From Candidatus Nitrospira allomarina (GTDB lineage: Bacteria > Nitrospirota > Nitrospiria > Nitrospirales > UBA8639), in NCBI RefSeq assembly GCF_032050975.1, contig NZ_CP116967.1:2415001-2479000 (forward strand): a DNA stretch of 64,000 nucleotides, read 5' to 3'. This document shows positions 1 through 8,087 of the stretch, one piece after another; positions within the stretch are counted from its first letter, which is position 1; the number at the start of each line of letters is the position of its first letter. Under the pieces are notes generated by a model that was not told the DNA's origin, made no database searches, and worked only from the letters and a program-made list of their open reading frames with translations. Both the position numbers and the translations under genes were made by a program.

Positions 1-294
1 AAAGAATTTAGTGAGAGCCATAAACCTATCGCGGCCATTTGTATCGCGCCGGCTATCATGGCATTGGCTTTGGGAAAAAAAGGCGTCAATGTGACCATTG
101 GAGAAGACGCCGGAACCGCGTCTGAGTTAGAAAAAACCGGTGCCAAACATCAGAATTGCGCGGTGGAACAATATGTCGTGGATCACAGTAATAAAGTCAT
201 CACCACGCCTGCCTATATGTATGGATCAGCCAGGCCCCACCAGATTTTCGCCGGTGTCAGTGGGGCGATTGCGGAATTGATTAAGATGGCCTGA
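1..294 (+). CDS. elbB: ElbB-type DJ-1/PfpI family protein, C-terminal part
   Basis: The reading frame is open from base 1, so the gene starts upstream of the window; only the last 97 residues are present. The visible part carries the AICIAPA nucleophile-elbow motif with its cysteine, then the NCxVxxYVVDxxNKVITTPAYM stretch that I recognise from E. coli ElbB (glyoxalase III-like, named for lycopene enhancement). The family belongs to the class I glutamine amidotransferase/DJ-1 fold and is cytoplasmic; its physiological substrate is not settled. Its 3' end overlaps by 69 bases with the convergent gene on the other strand, an unusually long tail-to-tail overlap. Family assignment is secure; function is only as good as the family's. 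Confidence 0.85.
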   Translation, partial: KEFSESHKPIAAICIAPAIMALALGKKGVNVTIGEDAGTASELEKTGAKHQNCAVEQYVVDHSNKVITTPAYMYGSARPHQIFAGVSGAIAELIKMA

Positions 295-663
295 CGGCAG
301 GGGTCGAGTCCAGATAAACAGTAAAACTCCGCTCCCAATGCAGACCAGAAAAATTGTCAAGAAAGCCGAAAAATGAAAAATCAGGAGGGAGCATCCGAAA
401 AGTCCAAGCATGAAAACCGTTGCCGTGACTTTCGTGTTCTGATTGATACTGCCTTCATGGTGCCAATTTTGTATCATCGGGCCCAACAGGGGTTGACTGA
501 GCAGCCATGAATTGATGCGAGGAGAACTTTTGGAGAAGCACGAGGCGGCAAGCAGGACAAATGGCATGGTGGGCAGGAGTGGAAAAAATAACCCCAAAAT
601 CCCGAGAGCAAGACTGACCCACCCTATAACCAGCAGAATAAGTCGTACGGGCCAGGCTGGCAT
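226..663 (-). CDS. YbaN/DUF454 family inner-membrane protein
   Basis: A 145-residue protein with an N-terminal hydrophobic segment (about residues 6-40) containing the family signature LGxxGLFxPLLPTxPFVLLAAxCFSKSSPR, then a short amphipathic stretch with the W(L)LxxPxxGPxIxxW pattern, and a second long hydrophobic region (about 80-118). That is the layout of DUF454 (E. coli YbaN), small membrane proteins of unknown function. Length matches the family. It converges on the elbB-type gene and its C-terminal 23 codons lie within that gene's 3' end, so the last part (after the final membrane segment) may be poorly conserved. Confidence 0.8.
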   Translation of the reverse strand: MPAWPVRLILLVIGWVSLALGILGLFFPLLPTMPFVLLAASCFSKSSPRINSWLLSQPLLGPMIQNWHHEGSINQNTKVTATVFMLGLFGCSLLIFHFSAFLTIFLVCIGSGVLLFIWTRPLPSGHLNQFRNRPTDTGENLVGPG

Positions 664-812
664 GCTTATGAATCCTAATGGGAATGAGTCATGACTGGCG
701 AAATTTTTTGGTGATTCATTGTGAATGTTATCGGCCTCATTACGCGAAAAATTGACAGATGCATTTGGGATGAACGTGATGGTCTGTCAACGATGACTTT
801 GCTGCGCTTGTA

Positions 813-836
813 CGACTACAACACGAGTTGTCGTCG
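813..836 (+). other. Hairpin in the leader of the zinc-ribbon gene
   Basis: Ten-base arms (813-822 and 827-836, one mismatch) enclose the tetraloop ACGA. It lies about 50 bases upstream of the start codon at 889 and could be a leader structure; I see no T-run and no known riboswitch consensus. Confidence 0.3.
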
Positions 837-888
837 CAAGTGGCAACCTGATTTCAAAACGGTGTGTTCACATGTAAAGGAGGTGAAG

Positions 889-1248
889 ATGGGACCTACA
901 AAAGTCATTCCCAAAGACGGTGCACTTTACGAGGTCAAGACCGGCAAACTTGTTCAAGACGGTCTTCCGACACGAACCGAGCAGGAGGCCTATGTGGCGC
1001 AACATTATCTGGTCCTGCCGGTTATTGATAAGGCGGGGAAGCCATGGGCTCTTGATGGGCAACCGGTGTATTGTCTCCACGGCACGCAATTCGAAACCGT
1101 CGACGATCAAAAGGTCCATTTAGCCCGATGCCCTGATTGTGGGGGAATGGGTATCCGGGATGACGAACCGTTGGTGGAATCCGATTGTATCCGATGTGTC
1201 CAATGCGGGCATGAGTTCGATACCAGGCTCGAGATGATGGAGAACTGA
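889..1248 (+). CDS. Small zinc-ribbon protein of unknown function
   Basis: I chose the ATG at 889 because it follows an excellent Shine-Dalgarno sequence (AAAGGAGGTGA, 877-887), giving 119 residues; the longer GTG-started frame from 721 lacks one and its extra residues look non-coding. The C-terminal half has two CxxC knuckles, CPDCGG at about residue 83 and CVQCGHEF at about 104, with a further Cys just before the second, the pattern of a rubredoxin-like zinc ribbon. The N-terminal part (about 75 residues) is not recognised. Probably cytoplasmic; no signal peptide. It stands alone between ybaN-like and nirK. Confidence 0.7.
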   Translation: MGPTKVIPKDGALYEVKTGKLVQDGLPTRTEQEAYVAQHYLVLPVIDKAGKPWALDGQPVYCLHGTQFETVDDQKVHLARCPDCGGMGIRDDEPLVESDCIRCVQCGHEFDTRLEMMEN

Positions 1249-1410
1249 AAAATGCAAGAAGTTCTCTCCGGGTCTAGAGCCAAAAGGCAGCTGGAAAGAA
1301 AACGTACGGGTTATTTTGGAGTAGCGTTCTTGAGGATCGCTTAAAAGGTCACGGGCATTCTGGCGGAAATACTCGAGGATCGTGAATGGAGGGTGGGGGA
1401 GAACACGGTT

Positions 1411-1445
1411 CTTCGTGGGAGGCGATAAGCATGCCTCCCACGAAG
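1411..1445. terminator. Perfect 13-bp stem-loop downstream of nirK
   Basis: Arms 1411-1423 and 1433-1445 are perfect complements (CTTCGTGGGAGGC) around a nine-base loop. It starts 27 bases past the nirK stop codon (minus strand) and 160 bases past the zinc-ribbon gene (plus strand). There is no T-run on either side, so this is either a bidirectional or factor-assisted terminator or an mRNA 3'-end stabiliser. Confidence 0.5.
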
Positions 1446-1472
1446 CGATAGGCGGGTCAAGAAAGATGCCTT

Positions 1473-2450
1473 TTACTTATTTTGGGCAATTTTTTCCGTG
1501 GCTTGGGGAGCCACCGAAGGCATCAGAGCCAGATCCTTGGCTTCATCGCTTACTTCAAGAAGAGCAATGGCTCCCGTGAGCGCATCTTTCAGCGAGTGGG
1601 TTACGATCGGATAGACCCCTTTTTGTTCCACGACGACATCCAGAATCGCTCCATCCGCCGCGCCGATCACCTGGGTTTGGATCCCTTGCATGCGGTTGGC
1701 GGGGTTTCCGCTGGGCCAGACATCGTCCCAAATTTCTGCAATCGGATGAAGTGAGGAAAAATTATTCGGCCCGATGTTGACGAAGTAAAACCGTACTCGC
1801 TCCCCCGGCTTGGCGGTGAGGAACTCTCCTCCCTTTGCTGCATGGACGGGATCATACTTAAATATCCCGCCGTTGAAGACAACATGGTCATTTTTCGCGT
1901 CCATCATCGCCGCGACGTCATCAGGATCTTTGGTGAATAACTCCGATTGCACCAACACATATTCCCGGTCAGCCTTTGGCATCGCGCTGGCATCTTTGGG
2001 ATCCACAATGACAGCCCCGAACATGCCGCGGGCAATATGTTGAATCATGGGGAACGCGCCGCAGTGATAGGCAAAGACTCCAGGCCGTTTCGCTTCCCAA
2101 ACATATTCCAGAGATTCTCCAGGGTTGACGTCACGATAATTCGCGAGAAAATCCGTTTCCGCTGCATGAAAGTCCATGGAATGTGGGCGACTATTGTTTT
2201 CATGGTTTTTAAGGATGAAATGCACCTGGTCACCCTCGGTCACGCGGACGACGGGACCAGGAACCTGACCATTAAAGGTCCATGCTTTATAAGTGGTGCC
2301 TTTACCGTCAATAATGACTTCCGTTTCCACGGCGGTGAGTTCCACCTTCACCTTTTTAGCCTCGACTTGTGAGGCAAATGTGAAAAGACTTCCGGTCAGT
2401 GCTACTAGCGCAATTCCCAACCCTATCCGCCCTGAATGTTGATTCTTCAT
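1473..2450 (-). CDS. nirK: Copper-containing nitrite reductase (NO-forming)
   Basis: Two-domain multicopper oxidase of 325 residues that reduces nitrite to nitric oxide in the periplasm. A signal peptide (about residues 1-31) precedes the first cupredoxin domain. By comparison with the well-studied Alcaligenes enzyme every ligand is present: type 1 copper H90, C130, H138 and M143; type 2 copper H95, H129 and H285; and the proton-relay pair D93 and H235. The C-terminal tail after residue 300 is a low-complexity extension. The start is supported by GGATGGAAGA just upstream. The gene is transcribed divergently from a PAS-type sigma-54 activator, and the space between them holds a sigma-54 promoter reading toward nirK plus repeated operators, so sigma-54 control is likely. 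In nitrite oxidisers NirK is common but its role is debated. Confidence 0.92.
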   Translation of the reverse strand: MKNQHSGRIGLGIALVALTGSLFTFASQVEAKKVKVELTAVETEVIIDGKGTTYKAWTFNGQVPGPVVRVTEGDQVHFILKNHENNSRPHSMDFHAAETDFLANYRDVNPGESLEYVWEAKRPGVFAYHCGAFPMIQHIARGMFGAVIVDPKDASAMPKADREYVLVQSELFTKDPDDVAAMMDAKNDHVVFNGGIFKYDPVHAAKGGEFLTAKPGERVRFYFVNIGPNNFSSLHPIAEIWDDVWPSGNPANRMQGIQTQVIGAADGAILDVVVEQKGVYPIVTHSLKDALTGAIALLEVSDEAKDLALMPSVAPQATEKIAQNK

Positions 2451-2545
2451 TCTTCCATCCTTTCCAAACGAATATAAATGTGATTAATGCGAGAGATGTC
2501 TGACTATATTTGCCAACGGATGCAACATATCCTGCTAATGTTCTT

Positions 2546-2561
2546 AGCAGATGTCATGCCA
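2546..2561 (-). promoter_or_regulatory. Sigma-54 promoter for nirK
   Basis: On the minus strand the sequence reads TGGCATG, four bases, then CTGCT, which matches the -24/-12 consensus TGGCAYG-N4-TTGCW with the invariant GG and GC ten bases apart and a single departure at one T. Transcription would begin near 2536, leaving a leader of about 85 bases before the nirK start. The neighbouring gene encodes a sigma-54 activator with the GAFTGA loop needed to contact sigma-54. Confidence 0.7.
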
Positions 2562-2624
2562 GACGCCTGAAATGTGTAAGATATTGATTTTTAAGTAATA
2601 AATTACATTAATTTAAAGAAGTTT

Positions 2625-2677
2625 ACAGCAATATTTTGTTCAACACCAATATTTTGCTGTATGACAGCAATATATTG
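2625..2677. promoter_or_regulatory. Three copies of a 14-bp operator, likely enhancer sites
   Basis: ACAGCAATATTTTG occurs at 2625-2638 (plus), in inverted form at 2647-2660, and as ACAGCAATATATTG at 2664-2677 (plus). The second and third copies form a 14-bp-arm palindrome with a three-base spacer and one mismatch. The group lies roughly 90-140 bases upstream of the inferred nirK transcription start, the usual place for enhancer-binding-protein sites, and about 75-125 bases before the activator's own start codon, so autoregulation is possible. The sequence does not match the FNR/Dnr (TTGAT-N4-ATCAA) box. Confidence 0.6.
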
Positions 2678-2749
2678 TTTAATATGAGAGGAACATCAAA
2701 TTCTTCATGTTTTTCCATTTTTCAACACCCCTAAAGGGTCAATAGACCG

Positions 2750-4720
2750 ATGAGCAATACCAATGGCAGTTATCTGGCAGAGATGCGGTTTCGGGCCGTA
2801 GCCCAGTCATCGCACGATGCCATCATCATCGCGGATCAATCAGGGACCATCCTGTTTTGGAATAAGGGGGCCAAAGACATCTTCGGCTATGAAAGCGAGG
2901 AGACCGTCGGCCAGCCCCTCATCATGCTTATGCCGGATCGCTACCGACAGGCGCATCAAGCCGGGCTTGAGCGATACAGCACCAGGGGAGAAACGCGAAT
3001 TCTCGGAGAGACCGTGGAACTGAGTGGTTTGCGAAGAACTGGAGAAGAATTCCCCCTCGAACTCACGCTTTCGGCCTGGAAAGAAGAAGAGCGGCTCTTT
3101 TTCAGCGGAATCATTCGGGATATTTCTCAACGAAAAGAAGCCGAAGAAGCCCTTCAGCGATCGGAAGAAAAGTATCGCGCCATCTTTAATCAGGCTGTGG
3201 AAGGGATCTACCAGGCGACACCTGCCGGTGCCTTCCTCAATGCCAACACGGCTCTGAGTCATTTGTTGGGGTACGACTCCCCTCAAGCGCTGATGGACAC
3301 CGTCCAGGATATCGGTTCCCAACTCTATGTCGAGCCAACGAAGCGGGAGGAGTTTTGCCGGTTGCTCGAGCACCAGGACGTCATCACGGATTTTGAGTCG
3401 CAGGTCTATCAGGCGGACGGAACACCAATTTGGATTTCAGAAAATGCCCGTGTGATCCGCAACGCGGAAGGAGCAGTGCAGTGGTATCAAGGATTTCTGG
3501 TCGATATTAGCGGGCGTAAACAGGCGGAAGCCCTCCTGGAACGGCAAAACCGCTTGCAAGCGGAAAACCGGTACCTACAGGAAGAAGTCCTCGAAGCCGG
3601 GGCCTTCGGGGATCTCGTAGGGCAGAGTCCGGCCCTGCACAACGTGATCCGTCAAATCGCTCTCGTGGCACCCACGGAGGCCACTGTCCTGATTCTCGGT
3701 GAATCCGGAACCGGGAAAGAATTGGTTGCCAGGGAAATTCATAAACGCAGTCAACGGAAAGACCGGCCGTTAATCCGCGTGAATTGCGCCTCCATTCCGC
3801 GGGACCTGTTTGAAAGTGAGTTTTTCGGCCACGTGAAAGGGGCATTTACCGGCGCGGTCAAAGATCGGGCCGGACGATTTGGCGCGGCGGATGGGGGAAC
3901 CTTGTTTTTGGATGAGGTCGGCGAAATTCCCCTGGACCTCCAAAGCAAATTCCTGCGGGTGCTGCAGGAGCAGCAATTTGAACGCGTGGGCGAGGAACGC
4001 ACTCGTCATGTGGACGTCAGAGTGATTGCCGCGACCAACAAGGATTTAAAACAGGAAGTGGAAAACGGTCGTTTCCGGCAGGATCTGTATTATCGCCTTA
4101 ATGTTTTTCCACTTGAAATGGCTCCGCTTCGTGAACGGAAAGAAGATATTCCGCTCTTAGCCGAGTATCTTCTCGGGGTCACATCAAAGAAGCTCCACTG
4201 TGCGCAACCGAAACTGACGAAAGCCCTTGTGGGGCAATTGCAACGTTATAACTGGCCGGGAAATGTTCGGGAGTTGCAAAACGTCATAGAGCGGGGTCTG
4301 ATTCTTTCCGAACGGCAGGGATTAGCCTTCGATATCCCTCAGCCGGGAGGAGGACGAGCTTCTTTGCACTCTCAGGAGTCCCATGCTTCACTCATGGCAC
4401 GGAGTGTAATGACGGAACGAGAAATGCGTCTTCAGGAACGGGAAAATACCTTGGCGGCACTTGAACAGGCGGACTGGAGAATTTATGGAAAAGGCGGTGC
4501 GGCAGAACGACTTGGTATTAAACCCACAACGTTGGTTGCCCGCATCAAAAAAATGGGAATTATGAAGGGAAGAATGAACACGCAAGGTGAAGGTCGGAAT
4601 GTCGTTGGAGCGGATAGCCACGCCTTACCCCTCACATCTCTGAGTCGTTTTCACTGGACCCACAGAGAGTTTAAGACAGTGTTGAATAATAAGGTCACCC
4701 ATAGGCAAATACGCCTATGA
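2750..4720 (+). CDS. PAS-PAS sigma-54-dependent transcriptional activator
   Basis: A 656-residue enhancer-binding protein. Two PAS domains (about residues 13-130 and 140-260) are followed by a short coiled linker, the AAA+ domain (about 285-525) with Walker A GESGTGKE near 317, the sigma-54-contacting GAFTGA loop near 364 and Walker [11 protein letters not shown] near 383, and a Fis-type helix-turn-helix near 570-610. About 45 residues of unrecognised tail follow. There is no receiver domain, so the signal must enter through the PAS domains (redox, oxygen, haem or small ligand; not readable here). The divergent nirK with a sigma-54 promoter is the obvious target. The last codons and stop lie inside a small inverted repeat (CATAGGC/GCCTATG). 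Confidence 0.9.
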   Translation: MSNTNGSYLAEMRFRAVAQSSHDAIIIADQSGTILFWNKGAKDIFGYESEETVGQPLIMLMPDRYRQAHQAGLERYSTRGETRILGETVELSGLRRTGEEFPLELTLSAWKEEERLFFSGIIRDISQRKEAEEALQRSEEKYRAIFNQAVEGIYQATPAGAFLNANTALSHLLGYDSPQALMDTVQDIGSQLYVEPTKREEFCRLLEHQDVITDFESQVYQADGTPIWISENARVIRNAEGAVQWYQGFLVDISGRKQAEALLERQNRLQAENRYLQEEVLEAGAFGDLVGQSPALHNVIRQIALVAPTEATVLILGESGTGKELVAREIHKRSQRKDRPLIRVNCASIPRDLFESEFFGHVKGAFTGAVKDRAGRFGAADGGTLFLDEVGEIPLDLQSKFLRVLQEQQFERVGEERTRHVDVRVIAATNKDLKQEVENGRFRQDLYYRLNVFPLEMAPLRERKEDIPLLAEYLLGVTSKKLHCAQPKLTKALVGQLQRYNWPGNVRELQNVIERGLILSERQGLAFDIPQPGGGRASLHSQESHASLMARSVMTEREMRLQERENTLAALEQADWRIYGKGGAAERLGIKPTTLVARIKKMGIMKGRMNTQGEGRNVVGADSHALPLTSLSRFHWTHREFKTVLNNKVTHRQIRL

Positions 4721-4737
4721 TCATCTGGAATGGCAGA

Positions 4738-4865
4738 GGCTTCGGGCCGGTTCAAAAAAAGTCGTCCAGCAAGGCCACAGCCATTTTTGCGCGCGGAGCG
4801 TACACGGAGTACGTGAGCACGGGAAAATGGCGAGAACGCCGCTGGGAGCTTTTTTCAACAGGCTC
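4738..4865 (+). repeat. Dispersed palindromic repeat, copy A
   Basis: About 128 bases running from GGCTTCGGG through GCGGAGCGTAC and GTACGTGAGCACGGG to TTTTTTCAACAGGCTC. Read as its reverse complement, almost the same sequence recurs at 21123-21249, and the right half recurs within 7290-7437. The centre (GAGCGTAC...GTACGTGAGC) and the poly-A/poly-T ends (TTCAAAAAA and TTTTTTCAA) give it an imperfect palindromic structure, like a REP or MITE-type non-coding repeat. It begins 17 bases past the activator's stop. The remaining 224 bases to the next gene show no gene; a TCTGATC/GCAGATC cluster at about 5018-5043 is the only structure I see. Confidence 0.75.
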
Positions 4866-5089
4866 TATAAGGAATTCGGCGGGAACGGCCTGTTCTTCTC
4901 CAGGCGCTGTTATTCTCAGGAATACACCCCAGTCTTCGTCGGATCCCTCCGCATCAAAATCGTCAAATTTCTCTACCTCACATCAATGCGCAATCTTCAC
5001 ATTTGAGATGTGGAGTCGCGTGTCTGATCTCTGATCGCAGATCGAACAAATGCTGATTTGCCTGTGCTGTCCCGGCTAGACAAAGCTTA

Positions 5090-6568
5090 ATGGTGGCTGG
5101 GAAGATACATGCGGAAACCGGACATATGAAACCCTACTCGATTTATCTGTTCATTGGTGGATGCGGTATGGCCGCGTTGATGATGGGCGTCGTCCTTCCG
5201 GAGGTGTTGCCGGGGTGGGGTTGGACCCATGAGCCCCTCCATTCTACATTGGAAACTGTCGGTGGATTGGCCGCCATTTCCATGGGAATTGTCCTACTTC
5301 AAAGAACCCCTGACCCTACCATGCAGAAATTCTTTCCCCTCGCGGGTGGCTTTTTCGGGATGGGGATTCTTGAAATTTTTCATGCGATATCGGTACCAGG
5401 GAATGGATTCGTGTTATTGCGGAGCCTTGCAAGCTTGTTGGGAGGCTTGGGATTCGGGCTGATGTGGCTCTCTGCAACGGGAAAATATCATACAACGATT
5501 AAATGGATGCCGTGGGTGATGGCCGGTGGAGCCCTTGCCCTTGGCTTATGGACGATTGGATTTCCGCAATATTTACCGGCAATGGTTCGGGAAGGGGCAT
5601 TCACGCCAACCGCCGTGGCTCCCAAAAGTTTTGCGAGCATGTTGTTCTTTGCCGGATCGCTCCGGTTCTTTTTGGATTATCGAACCTCGGGTCGATCGGA
5701 AGATATCCTGTTTGCCTCATTGGCACTTATGTTCGGATTTGCGGAATTGATGTTTACCTATTCCGTGATTTGGGACAGTCGATGGTGGTTTTGGCATTTC
5801 CTGCGGTTGATGGCGTATTTTTTAGTCCTGGGGTATGTCGGGCGAGGGTATCTGGCCACCGTCTCTGATCTACGGACATCATTGATTCAGACCAAACAGG
5901 CTGACCAGGCCAGTCGTCGCAGTGAACAACAGCTCCGGGCAGTTTTGGAAGCCCGGGAACGTATGGCCCAGGACCTTCATGACGGCGTCATTCAATCGAC
6001 GTTTGCCTTAAAGCTGAATTTGGAACGGTGTCAGCAACTCATTCCACGGCATCCTCAAGAAGCTCTCACCGGCATCAGCGATGTCTTGATGGAACTCAAA
6101 TTCGTGATTCAAGACTTGCGCCGTCATATTAGCGGTCTTGAACCAGAATGCCTGAATGGACAGCAATGGGTAGAAGAGATGCGCACGCTTGTGCAGACCG
6201 TGGAAAAATCCCAGAACCTGCCCTTTCATCTGCAGATCGATCAGGAGGCGGCTGACCTGCTCACGCCCGAGGAAGCCACCCATCTGCTGTATGTGGTGAA
6301 AGAATCCATTAGCAACAGTGTGCGACATTCACATGCCACGTCAGGCACGGTGTCGCTTCAAGTGCGTGAGGGGGCCGTGTGCTTGGAAGTTATGGACGAT
6401 GGTCTGGGCTTTGATCCTGAGAATTCGGATGAGGGAGTTCACGGATTAAAAAATATAGCCGCACGCGCGAAGCGCCTGGGAGCGCATTTTCAGGTGTGGT
6501 CGAAACCTCATCGTGGGACTCGAGTTTTTTTTGAGATTGCCAAGAAAGGGAGCCATGCCCAGGCGTAA
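5090..6568 (+). CDS. Membrane sensor histidine kinase, NarL/HisKA_3 type
   Basis: 492 residues. About seven hydrophobic segments (residues 15-260) form an unrecognised membrane sensor with HEPLHSTLETVGG near residue 46, resembling MASE-type sensors. A coiled linker leads to the HisKA_3 dimerisation helix with the phospho-acceptor in DLHDGVIQ (His near 295), then an HATPase domain with the N-box ESISNSVRHS and GLG-type motif DDGLGFD. A second ATG at 5126 may be the true start; neither has a strong ribosome-binding site. The following response regulator gene starts inside this one, so the two are translationally coupled partners. Confidence 0.88.
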   Translation: MVAGKIHAETGHMKPYSIYLFIGGCGMAALMMGVVLPEVLPGWGWTHEPLHSTLETVGGLAAISMGIVLLQRTPDPTMQKFFPLAGGFFGMGILEIFHAISVPGNGFVLLRSLASLLGGLGFGLMWLSATGKYHTTIKWMPWVMAGGALALGLWTIGFPQYLPAMVREGAFTPTAVAPKSFASMLFFAGSLRFFLDYRTSGRSEDILFASLALMFGFAELMFTYSVIWDSRWWFWHFLRLMAYFLVLGYVGRGYLATVSDLRTSLIQTKQADQASRRSEQQLRAVLEARERMAQDLHDGVIQSTFALKLNLERCQQLIPRHPQEALTGISDVLMELKFVIQDLRRHISGLEPECLNGQQWVEEMRTLVQTVEKSQNLPFHLQIDQEAADLLTPEEATHLLYVVKESISNSVRHSHATSGTVSLQVREGAVCLEVMDDGLGFDPENSDEGVHGLKNIAARAKRLGAHFQVWSKPHRGTRVFFEIAKKGSHAQA

Positions 6569-7214
6569 CACAAACACCATCCGTCTCTTATTGGTCGATG
6601 ATCATGAGGTGCTTCGCCTGGGCCTGAAAACGCTCTTTACTGAAACAGCGAGCATTCAGGTCGTGGGTGAAGCAGGGACCAGAGCTGCGGCGGTGTCCGA
6701 AGCCGACCGGCTTCATCCCGATGTGGTGCTCATGGATGTCCGTCTGCCGGACGGGAGCGGTGTCGAGGCCTGCCGTGAGATTCGGAATGCATCTCCCCAT
6801 ATCCGGGTGTTATTTTTGACGTCCTTTGCCGACGACGAGGCGGTCATGGCGACCATCATGGCAGGAGCCAAAGGCTTTTTGCTGAAAGAAATCAGCGGGG
6901 AGGAGTTAGTCCGTGCGGTACAAACGGTGGCTGCCGGTCAGTCTATTCTCGATCCTGCGATCACACAACGCGTCCTCACCAAAATGCAGCATCTCTCCAT
7001 CTCTTCCGCCGATGGCAAGAAAGAATCCTTAGCTCCACAGGAATTGAAGGTGCTGACACTGGTGGCCGAAGGTCAAACCAATAAGGAAATTGCCGTCGCA
7101 CTCGACCTGAGCGATAAAACCGTTGGTCATTATCTCGAAAATATTTTCCAGAAATTACAAGTGACCCGCCGTTCTCAAGCTGCGGCAGAGTTCGTCCGCC
7201 GGTTCTCCCCCTAG
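6555..7214 (+). CDS. NarL/FixJ-family response regulator
   Basis: 219 residues from the ATG at 6555, which follows AAGAAAGGGAG and overlaps the kinase gene by 14 bases. The receiver domain (about 8-125) has the acidic pair DD, the phospho-acceptor Asp in VLMDVRLPDGSG, the conserved Thr in LFLTSF and the Lys in LLKE. A LuxR-type helix-turn-helix (about 155-210; LAPQELKVLTLVAEGQTNKEIA) completes it. It is the cognate partner of the preceding HisKA_3 kinase. Three evenly spaced TAGGGG/CCCCTA half-sites lie 227 bases downstream in front of the DsrE-thioredoxin-CcdA operon and resemble NarL-type heptamers, so that operon is a plausible target. Confidence 0.9.
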   Translation: MPRRNTNTIRLLLVDDHEVLRLGLKTLFTETASIQVVGEAGTRAAAVSEADRLHPDVVLMDVRLPDGSGVEACREIRNASPHIRVLFLTSFADDEAVMATIMAGAKGFLLKEISGEELVRAVQTVAAGQSILDPAITQRVLTKMQHLSISSADGKKESLAPQELKVLTLVAEGQTNKEIAVALDLSDKTVGHYLENIFQKLQVTRRSQAAAEFVRRFSP

Positions 7215-7289
7215 GGGCTGTTGGATATTTCAAATGTTTTGCCTGTTCATCAGCAAATGGATGATTGAAACTTTCACCGGGGAAATTGA

Positions 7290-7437
7290 GGGAGTGTTCA
7301 AAAATGCTCGTCCAGTCTTGTCCTGAGGCTTCTCGAAGGGAAGGCTGCAGCCGATTGGGCGGGCGGAGCGTACGGAGGAGTACGTGAGCACGGCCAGGCG
7401 GCGAAAACGCCGCTGGCGGCAATTTTTCAACACTCCC
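7290..7437 (+). repeat. Dispersed palindromic repeat, copy B
   Basis: A 148-base element bounded by 16-bp inverted ends, GGGAGTGTTCAAAAAT and ATTTTTCAACACTCCC (one mismatch). Its right half (GGCGGAGCGTACGGAGGAG and on to CGCCGCTGGCGGCAATTTTTCAACA) matches copies at 4738-4865 and 21123-21249; the left half differs. The clear terminal inverted repeats suggest a MITE-like unit. Just upstream (7212-7226) TAGGGGCTGTTGGATATTTC resembles the other end-sequence GGGGCTGTTGAAAAA and may be a remnant of another copy. Confidence 0.7.
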
Positions 7438-7440
7438 CAT

Positions 7441-7470
7441 TAGGGGCATTTACCCCTAGTCGCATAGGGG
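7441..7470. promoter_or_regulatory. Three half-site operator, NarL-like heptamers
   Basis: TAGGGG at 7441-7446, CCCCTA at 7453-7458 and TAGGGG at 7465-7470 are spaced exactly 12 bases apart in alternating orientation. The inner site reads TACCCCT, which fits the NarL heptamer (TACYYMT). It lies 132 bases upstream of the DsrE-like gene and downstream of a NarL-family regulator gene. Confidence 0.5.
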
Positions 7471-7601
7471 AAGAATAGTCGCTAGCCTCCAGGTGTTCTC
7501 ACCTACCATCCCGGGCTCTATTTGATACACAATACCCTCAGACGATGAAGACTCCGACACGGAGCCTGTTTTCATCCACTGTTTAATCCAAGGAGGCCGT
7601 C

Positions 7602-8078
7602 ATGCCGAATTTCATTTCTAAGTCATTCCTGATGCTCTCGACACTGGTGTTTACTTGTGTGTATGGACTTATTTTAAGTCCCGGTTCGGTTCAGGCAGAT
7701 AAGATAGCGGGCCAGGACACAGTGAAAGTGTTGTATCACCTAAATAGTAACGATCCAGCTCTCGCCAAATACACAATGGCCTTGATTAACAAACATATCG
7801 AGGCCGAAGGCGGACCGGACAAGATTGACCTGGTGCTGGTTGTGCATGGGCCGGCCCTGAAATTGTTTGAAAGCGATACGGTCGATCAGGAGTTGAAAGA
7901 TAAATTGAAGGCGGTGATTGACAAAGGGATCAAGGCTGAAATGTGTCAGGTCTCAATGAAACTGTATGGGACACCACTGGAGAAATTAGTAGCGGGGTTC
8001 ATACCCACCGAGCATCCGGTAGCCGTCAAGCGGATTGCCGATCTTCAACGCGCGGGATATGTTTATATCAAACCGTAA
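7602..8078 (+). CDS. Exported DsrE/DsrF-like protein
   Basis: 158 residues with a signal peptide (about 1-32, ending VQA-DK) and a DsrE/F-type sulfur-relay fold: VKVLYHLNSNDP, then IDLVLVVHGPALKLF, and a single mature cysteine in IKAEMCQVSMKLYG at the place where DsrE-family proteins keep their active cysteine. Export is unusual compared with the cytoplasmic DsrEFH complex but known for related single-gene members. Start is fixed by AAGGAGGCCGTC. It is the first gene of a three-gene operon with a TlpA-like thioredoxin (9 bases downstream) and CcdA, which suggests that the cysteine is handled by a periplasmic thiol-redox relay. Confidence 0.82.
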   Translation: MPNFISKSFLMLSTLVFTCVYGLILSPGSVQADKIAGQDTVKVLYHLNSNDPALAKYTMALINKHIEAEGGPDKIDLVLVVHGPALKLFESDTVDQELKDKLKAVIDKGIKAEMCQVSMKLYGTPLEKLVAGFIPTEHPVAVKRIADLQRAGYVYIKP

Positions 8079-8087
8079 GGAGAAAAT

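Noticed and set aside
721-888. Extension of the zinc-ribbon gene to a GTG at 721
   Set aside because: The ATG at 889 has a far better ribosome-binding site, and the extra residues lack any pattern.
2600-2690. FNR/Dnr box in the nirK control region
   Set aside because: No TTGAT-N4-ATCAA-like site; the visible repeats have a different sequence.
4717-5034. 105-codon plus-strand frame overlapping the end of the sigma-54 activator
   Set aside because: Most of it lies in the dispersed repeat at 4738-4865, there is no ribosome-binding site and the composition is not protein-like.
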